DNA from: Bacteroidales bacterium WCE2008
GTDB lineage: Bacteria > Bacteroidota > Bacteroidia > Bacteroidales > UBA932
DNA length: 64,000 nt
Direction of reading: 5' to 3'
Assembly: GCA_900167925.1 (NCBI GenBank)
Contig: FUZM01000001.1
Span: 124,001 to 188,000 of the forward strand
In this document: piece by piece, positions 60,416-64,000 of the stretch
Layout: each line of letters begins with the position of its first letter
Position numbering within the stretch: position 1 is the stretch's first letter
Program-made: the position numbers and the translations under genes
The notes under the pieces: generated by a model
The model's input: only the letters and a program-made list of their open reading frames with translations
The model's database searches: none
What the model was told of the DNA's origin: nothing

Positions 60416-61194
60416 TTCAGTACAGTTCCGTAATTTTCAAGTATATTGGCCGCATGCTTGATCACCACCGAAGAAACGCCCGCAGAAATCGCTGCGAACG
60501 AGTTTTCGAGTTTCGGGATCATGCCGGCGGCAACTCTTCCCTCCGCCTTCAGCGCCGCGAAATCCTCGCGGGTCAGCGACGGGATCACAGTATCGTCGTC
60601 ATCCTTGTCATAAAGCACTCCGTCTTTCTCGAAACAATATACGAGCTCGACGGACTCGGCTCCGGCCAAGGCTATCGCGAGGCTTGAAGCCACGGTATCG
60701 GCATTGGTGTTCAGCAGATGGCCCTCGCAGTCATGGGTAATCGCACATACGACCGGCACCATCCCCGCATCGAGGATAGTCTCCAGCAGGTCGGTATTGA
60801 CCATGCGCACATCTCCCACGAATCCGAAATCCACCACTCTCCCGGCCATCTCGACCGGCGGCCTCTTCTCGGAACGGATAAGATTGCCGTCTGCTCCGGA
60901 GAAGCCCAGGGCATTGCAGCCGAAACCCTGCAGCATCGATACGATCTGCTTGTTGCACCAGCCTGCATAGACCATGGTCACTATCCTGAGGGTGTCGGCA
61001 TCGGTGACCCTGCGGCCTTCCACCATCTCAGGGACCATGCCGAGCTCCTTCTGCATCTGCGAAGCCATCACTCCGCCGCCATGCACCAGCACCTTCCTTC
61101 CCGGAATCTTGGAGAAATTCTCCAGGAAATCATGGAGCAGCACCGGATTGTCCACGACATTGCCTCCGATCTTTATGACTTTTACCTGATTCAT
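60412..61194 (-). CDS. argB: Acetylglutamate kinase (acyl-glutamate kinase)
   Basis: A 260-residue amino-acid-kinase fold enzyme phosphorylating N-acylglutamate. The N-terminal Lys-Ile-Gly-Gly-Asn loop, the phosphate loop Val-His-Gly-Gly-Gly-Val at ~37-42, and Thr-Asn-Ala-Asp-Thr-Val-Ala replaced here as Asn-Thr-Asn-Ala-Asp-Thr-Val-Ala near 178-185 are typical. It lacks the N-terminal helix of arginine-inhibited hexameric forms, so it is probably a dimer. It overlaps both neighbours by four bases (ATGA). Given the succinyl-type transcarbamylase, the acyl group handled may be succinyl rather than acetyl. Confidence 0.93.
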   Translation of the reverse strand: MNQVKVIKIGGNVVDNPVLLHDFLENFSKIPGRKVLVHGGGVMASQMQKELGMVPEMVEGRRVTDADTLRIVTMVYAGWCNKQIVSMLQGFGCNALGFSGADGNLIRSEKRPPVEMAGRVVDFGFVGDVRMVNTDLLETILDAGMVPVVCAITHDCEGHLLNTNADTVASSLAIALAGAESVELVYCFEKDGVLYDKDDDDTVIPSLTREDFAALKAEGRVAAGMIPKLENSFAAISAGVSSVVIKHAANILENYGTVLK

Positions 61195-62144
61195 AATGAA
61201 AGCAGTATTTCCTTGATTACTGTCTGGGCGGAAACCACCCTGTTGGCAGCCTCCGGAATCACTATCGACTGAGGGCTCTCGATGACGTCGTCAGTCACTA
61301 TCATGTTGCGCCTTACAGGAAGGCAATGCATGAAATAGGCATTATTGGTAAGGGCCATCTTGCGGCTGTCCACAGTCCATGCCCTGTCGCTGCAGATCAC
61401 CTTTCCGTAATTGTCCCCGGTGTATGCAGCCCAGTTCTTGGCATATACGAAGTCTGCTCCTTCGAGGGCCTTGTCCTGGTCATATTCCACGCGGGCGTTG
61501 CCCACGAATGCAGGGTCAAGCTCATAGCCGTGAGGATGGGTGATCACGAAATCATATCCGGTCAGGTTGATGCCCTCGGCGAATGAGTTCGGCACGGCCT
61601 GAGGAAGGGCTTTCGGATGAGGAGCCCATGTCATCACAATCTTCGGACGGTCCTTCTTCTTGTATTCCTCGATGGTGATCATGTCGGCGAAGGTCTGGAG
61701 AGGATGCCTCGTGGCTGCCTCCATGCTGAACACCGGCTTTCCGGAGTATTTGATGAACTGGTTGAGTATCACCTCGTTGTAGTCGGCGTCGCGGGACTCG
61801 AAGCGGGCGAACGAGCGCACTCCGATGATGTCGCAGTAGCAGCCCATCACCGGGATGGCCTCGAGCAGATGCTCAGGCTTGTCTCCGTCCATGATGACTC
61901 CTCTCTCGGTCTCGAGCTTCCAGGCGCCCTGGTTGACGTCGAGCACGATAACGTTCATTCCGAGGTTCATAGCCGCCTTCTGGGTGGAGAGGCGGGTACG
62001 GAGGCTGGAATTAAAGAAAATCATCAGGAGTGTCTTGTTGCGTCCGAGTTCCTGGTCGGCGAACGGATTCTCCTTTACGTATTTTGCCTTGGCAAAAGCC
62101 TCCTCGAGGTTGCCAAGCTGGGTTACTGAAGTGAAATGTCTCAT
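61191..62144 (-). CDS. argF': N-succinylornithine carbamoyltransferase
   Basis: A 317-residue transcarbamylase started at the ATG at 62144, overlapping the argD stop as ATGA. The carbamoyl-phosphate motif is Ser-Ser-Leu-Arg-Thr-Arg (46-51). Counting from this start, Pro90 falls in Asp-Gly-Asp-Lys-Pro-Glu-His, the residue reported to set N-succinylornithine specificity in Bacteroides fragilis; N-acetylornithine enzymes have Glu there. His-Cys-Leu-Pro-Val-Arg-Arg is near 273-279. It resembles the B. fragilis enzyme along its length and length agrees. It makes N-succinylcitrulline, so this organism probably runs the succinylated arginine pathway. Confidence 0.93.
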   Translation of the reverse strand: MRHFTSVTQLGNLEEAFAKAKYVKENPFADQELGRNKTLLMIFFNSSLRTRLSTQKAAMNLGMNVIVLDVNQGAWKLETERGVIMDGDKPEHLLEAIPVMGCYCDIIGVRSFARFESRDADYNEVILNQFIKYSGKPVFSMEAATRHPLQTFADMITIEEYKKKDRPKIVMTWAPHPKALPQAVPNSFAEGINLTGYDFVITHPHGYELDPAFVGNARVEYDQDKALEGADFVYAKNWAAYTGDNYGKVICSDRAWTVDSRKMALTNNAYFMHCLPVRRNMIVTDDVIESPQSIVIPEAANRVVSAQTVIKEILLSL

Positions 62145-63277
62145 CCTACAAGTTCTTTCCATGCGTTAACGAAACTCTCCGCCGTCTTTTCGCTGATTGT
62201 CAGCGACGGGAGGAGACGGATTACGGACGCGCCTGCGGCTCCCGTGAAGAAATGCTTCTCGAAGAGCAGACGGTCGCGGAGGCCTTCGTATTCCTCCTTG
62301 AGGTGCAGGCCTATCATCAGGCCGCGTCCCCTGTATTCTTTCAGGGCCTTGTCGAGCTGCGCTCCGGCTCCGAAAGCCTTTGCAAAGTATTCTCCGACCT
62401 TTGCGGCATTCTCGACCAGATGCTCGTTCTCGATCACGTCGAGCACTGCGAGAGCCGCGGTGCAGGCAAGATGATTGCCACCGAAAGTAGTGCCGAGCAT
62501 TCCGTAGCGGGCCTGGATCTCCGGGCTAATGAGCACTCCGCCGATAGGGAAGCCGTTGGCCATGCCCTTTGCGGTCGTGATGATGTCCGCGCGGATTCCG
62601 GCGTGCTGGTGGGCGAAGAACATTCCGGTGCGGCCGTAGCCGGACTGGATCTCGTCCAGGATCAGCATGACACCGTATTTGGTGCAGAGATCGCGCAGGC
62701 TGCGTAGGAAGTCGTCCGTCGGCTCATATATGCCGGCGACGCCCTGGATGCCTTCTATGATGACTCCTGCGTAGTTTCCAGAGGAGAGCTGCTCCTCGAC
62801 TGCAGAGATGTCGTTAAGCGGAACGAACGATACGTTAGGGCTTTCGTTGAAGGCCGACCTTATGGCAGGGTTGTCCGTCGCTTCCACTGCGCCGGACGTG
62901 CGGCCGTGGAAGGCTTTGCAGAAAGCGAGTATCTTCGGCTTGCCCGTATGGAAGGAGGCGAGCTTGAAGGCGTTCTCATTGGCCTCGGCGCCGCTGTTGC
63001 AGAGGAAGAGGCTGTAGTCCGTATATCCGGAAATCTTGCCGAGACGGGCTGCAAGGTCCTTCTGCAGGGAGTTCTGGACGGCGTTGGAGTAGAAGCCGAG
63101 CTTGCCGAGCTGGGCCGAAAGCATCTCGATGTAGTGCGGATGGCAGTGACCTATCGAAATCACTGCGTGGCCGCCGTAGAGATCGGTGTACTGCACGCCC
63201 TCGGCATCCCAGAGAGTGGTGTCGAGGCCGCGTACAGGCTCTATGTCCCAGAGTTTATATGTCTTGAAAAGTTCCAT
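62141..63277 (-). CDS. argD: Acetylornithine/succinylornithine aminotransferase
   Basis: A 378-residue class III PLP aminotransferase. The PLP lysine is in Thr-Thr-Ala-Lys-Gly-Met-Ala-Asn-Gly, Asp-Glu-Ile-Gln-Ser-Gly-Tyr-Gly-Arg-Thr-Gly holds the PLP-nitrogen Asp, and the N-terminal Asp-Leu-Tyr-Gly-Gly-His-Ala-Val begins the substrate cleft. It converts N-acyl-glutamate semialdehyde to N-acyl-ornithine, upstream of the transcarbamylase step. It starts 2 bp after argC and overlaps argF' by four bases. Confidence 0.94.
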   Translation of the reverse strand: MELFKTYKLWDIEPVRGLDTTLWDAEGVQYTDLYGGHAVISIGHCHPHYIEMLSAQLGKLGFYSNAVQNSLQKDLAARLGKISGYTDYSLFLCNSGAEANENAFKLASFHTGKPKILAFCKAFHGRTSGAVEATDNPAIRSAFNESPNVSFVPLNDISAVEEQLSSGNYAGVIIEGIQGVAGIYEPTDDFLRSLRDLCTKYGVMLILDEIQSGYGRTGMFFAHQHAGIRADIITTAKGMANGFPIGGVLISPEIQARYGMLGTTFGGNHLACTAALAVLDVIENEHLVENAAKVGEYFAKAFGAGAQLDKALKEYRGRGLMIGLHLKEEYEGLRDRLLFEKHFFTGAAGASVIRLLPSLTISEKTAESFVNAWKELVG

Positions 63278-63279
63278 TT

Positions 63280-64000
63280 CTAAAATGCTGATGGTTTGAG
63301 TCTGAGTCCGGTCGTCTCAGGAAGGCCGAAAATCAGGTTCATGTTCTGGACTGCCTGACCCGACGCTCCCTTGACGAGATTGTCGATGACAGAGGCGATA
63401 TGGACGTAACCGTCGTGCACTTCGACGTGCAGCAGGCCCTTGTTGGTATTTACGACTTCCTTGAGGGAGATAGGCTCATTGCTGTGGAAGACGAAAGGAG
63501 AGGCGCTGTAATATGCGTCGAAAAGCTCACGATACTGCTCTTCCGTGAGTACGGCCCGGGTATATACGCTGGCGAAGATGCCCCTGGTGAAGTCGCCGCG
63601 AAGGGGGACGAAGTTGACTTTCACTTCGCTTCCGGCGATGGAGGAGAGGTTCTTGCGTATTTCTCCGAGATGCTGGTGGGTGAAGAGCTTGTAGATGCTC
63701 AGGTTGTTGTCCCTCCAGCTGAAGTGGGTCGTTTCGCCCGGTTTCTTGCCGGCTCCGGTCGAGCCGGTGATGGCGGTCACATGGACCTCGTCCCTGATCA
63801 GTCCCTCCTGCGCGAGCGGCAGCAGGGCGAGCTGGATTGCGGTGGCGAAGCAGCCCGGGTTGGCGATGTCATGGGCCTTGGCAACCTCGTCCCTGCAGGC
63901 CTCCGTGAGACCGTAGAGGAAGTGCCTGCCGGCATAGTCTGGGTCCAGGCGGAAGTCGTTGCCGAGGTCGATTATATGACAGCCAGGGCTGATTTCATGG
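63280..64000 (-). CDS. argC: N-acetyl-gamma-glutamyl-phosphate reductase, C-terminal part (cut by window edge)
   Basis: The frame stays open from the stop at 63280 to the right edge, giving about 240 residues of the C-terminal part; the N-terminus and NADP-binding domain lie outside. The active-site Cys is in Ala-Asn-Pro-Gly-Cys-Phe-Ala-Thr (coding near 63853-63876), preceded by Asp-Leu-Gly-Asn-Asp-Phe-Arg-Leu. His-Gly-type and Val-Pro-Leu-Arg-Gly-Asp-Phe-Thr-Arg-Gly segments are also typical. A GTG at 63780 is internal and not a start. It reduces N-acyl-glutamyl phosphate to the semialdehyde, the step before argD. Confidence 0.93.
   Translation of the reverse strand, partial: HEISPGCHIIDLGNDFRLDPDYAGRHFLYGLTEACRDEVAKAHDIANPGCFATAIQLALLPLAQEGLIRDEVHVTAITGSTGAGKKPGETTHFSWRDNNLSIYKLFTHQHLGEIRKNLSSIAGSEVKVNFVPLRGDFTRGIFASVYTRAVLTEEQYRELFDAYYSASPFVFHSNEPISLKEVVNTNKGLLHVEVHDGYVHIASVIDNLVKGASGQAVQNMNLIFGLPETTGLRLKPSAF

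Noticed and set aside
63280..63780. Short 166-residue gene starting at a GTG at 63780
   Set aside because: The frame continues upstream to the window edge and includes the active-site Cys motif of ArgC, so the GTG is internal.

Overview
The window looks like a chromosomal segment of a gut- or rumen-type member of the Bacteroidales (Bacteroidota). The evidence is a family of TAnnTTTG -7 promoter elements, TonB-dependent outer-membrane receptors with carboxypeptidase-regulatory N-termini, DUF4876/DUF6850-type outer-membrane partners, a second EF-G paralogue, GH97 and GH92 glycosidases, an S46 dipeptidyl peptidase, and a transcarbamylase that carries the N-succinylornithine signature known from Bacteroides fragilis. 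I cannot name the genus from sequence alone. No rRNA, tRNA, CRISPR array, transposase or phage gene was seen.

Region 1 (1-5731) is visibly more AT-rich than the rest and holds a class I lanthipeptide locus cut by the left edge. In order it has a double-glycine, Cys-rich precursor, a medium-chain reductase without zinc ligands (candidate LanJ-like tailoring enzyme), a LanC cyclase, and a LanB dehydratase split into glutamylation and elimination proteins separated by one base. No transporter or leader peptidase is visible.

Region 2 (5733-17930) is host-like: a DUF2007 zinc-ribbon membrane protein, a small secreted protein, a family 2 glycosyltransferase, a TonB-receptor-like protein with a Gly/Arg-rich tail, and an operon of XRE regulator, RNase HII, S46 peptidase and Mrp ATPase. 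It ends with a small HTH-like protein and an EF-G2 paralogue whose GTPase motifs are degenerate.

Region 3 (17946-35179) has mutS followed by a GH97 glucosidase, a GT4 and YfhO pair, ridA with an unassigned conserved gene, a TonB receptor/DUF4876/DUF6850 operon, and a UbiA prenyltransferase (probably MenA) with a CPBP protease.

Region 4 (35182-54194) has a tightly packed minus-strand operon (thioredoxin-like lipoprotein, galM, glmS, thyA, folA, two tandem sodium symporters). It also has a large outer-membrane zincin/propeller/barrel protein, a galK-yeiH-small membrane protein-CpXC operon, ychF, and a secreted EEP hydrolase translationally coupled to a GH92 protein that lacks the usual acid Glu.

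Region 5 (54195-64000) is pyrimidine and arginine biosynthesis on the minus strand, in the order argC (cut by the right edge), argD, argF', argB, argE', argH, then carB. carB is bracketed by two copies of a foldback element: a 118-nt core that is almost identical in the two copies, enclosed by perfect 24-bp inverted arms whose sequence differs between copies. Together with the lanthipeptide locus and the Gln-for-Glu GH92, this is the least explained feature of the window.
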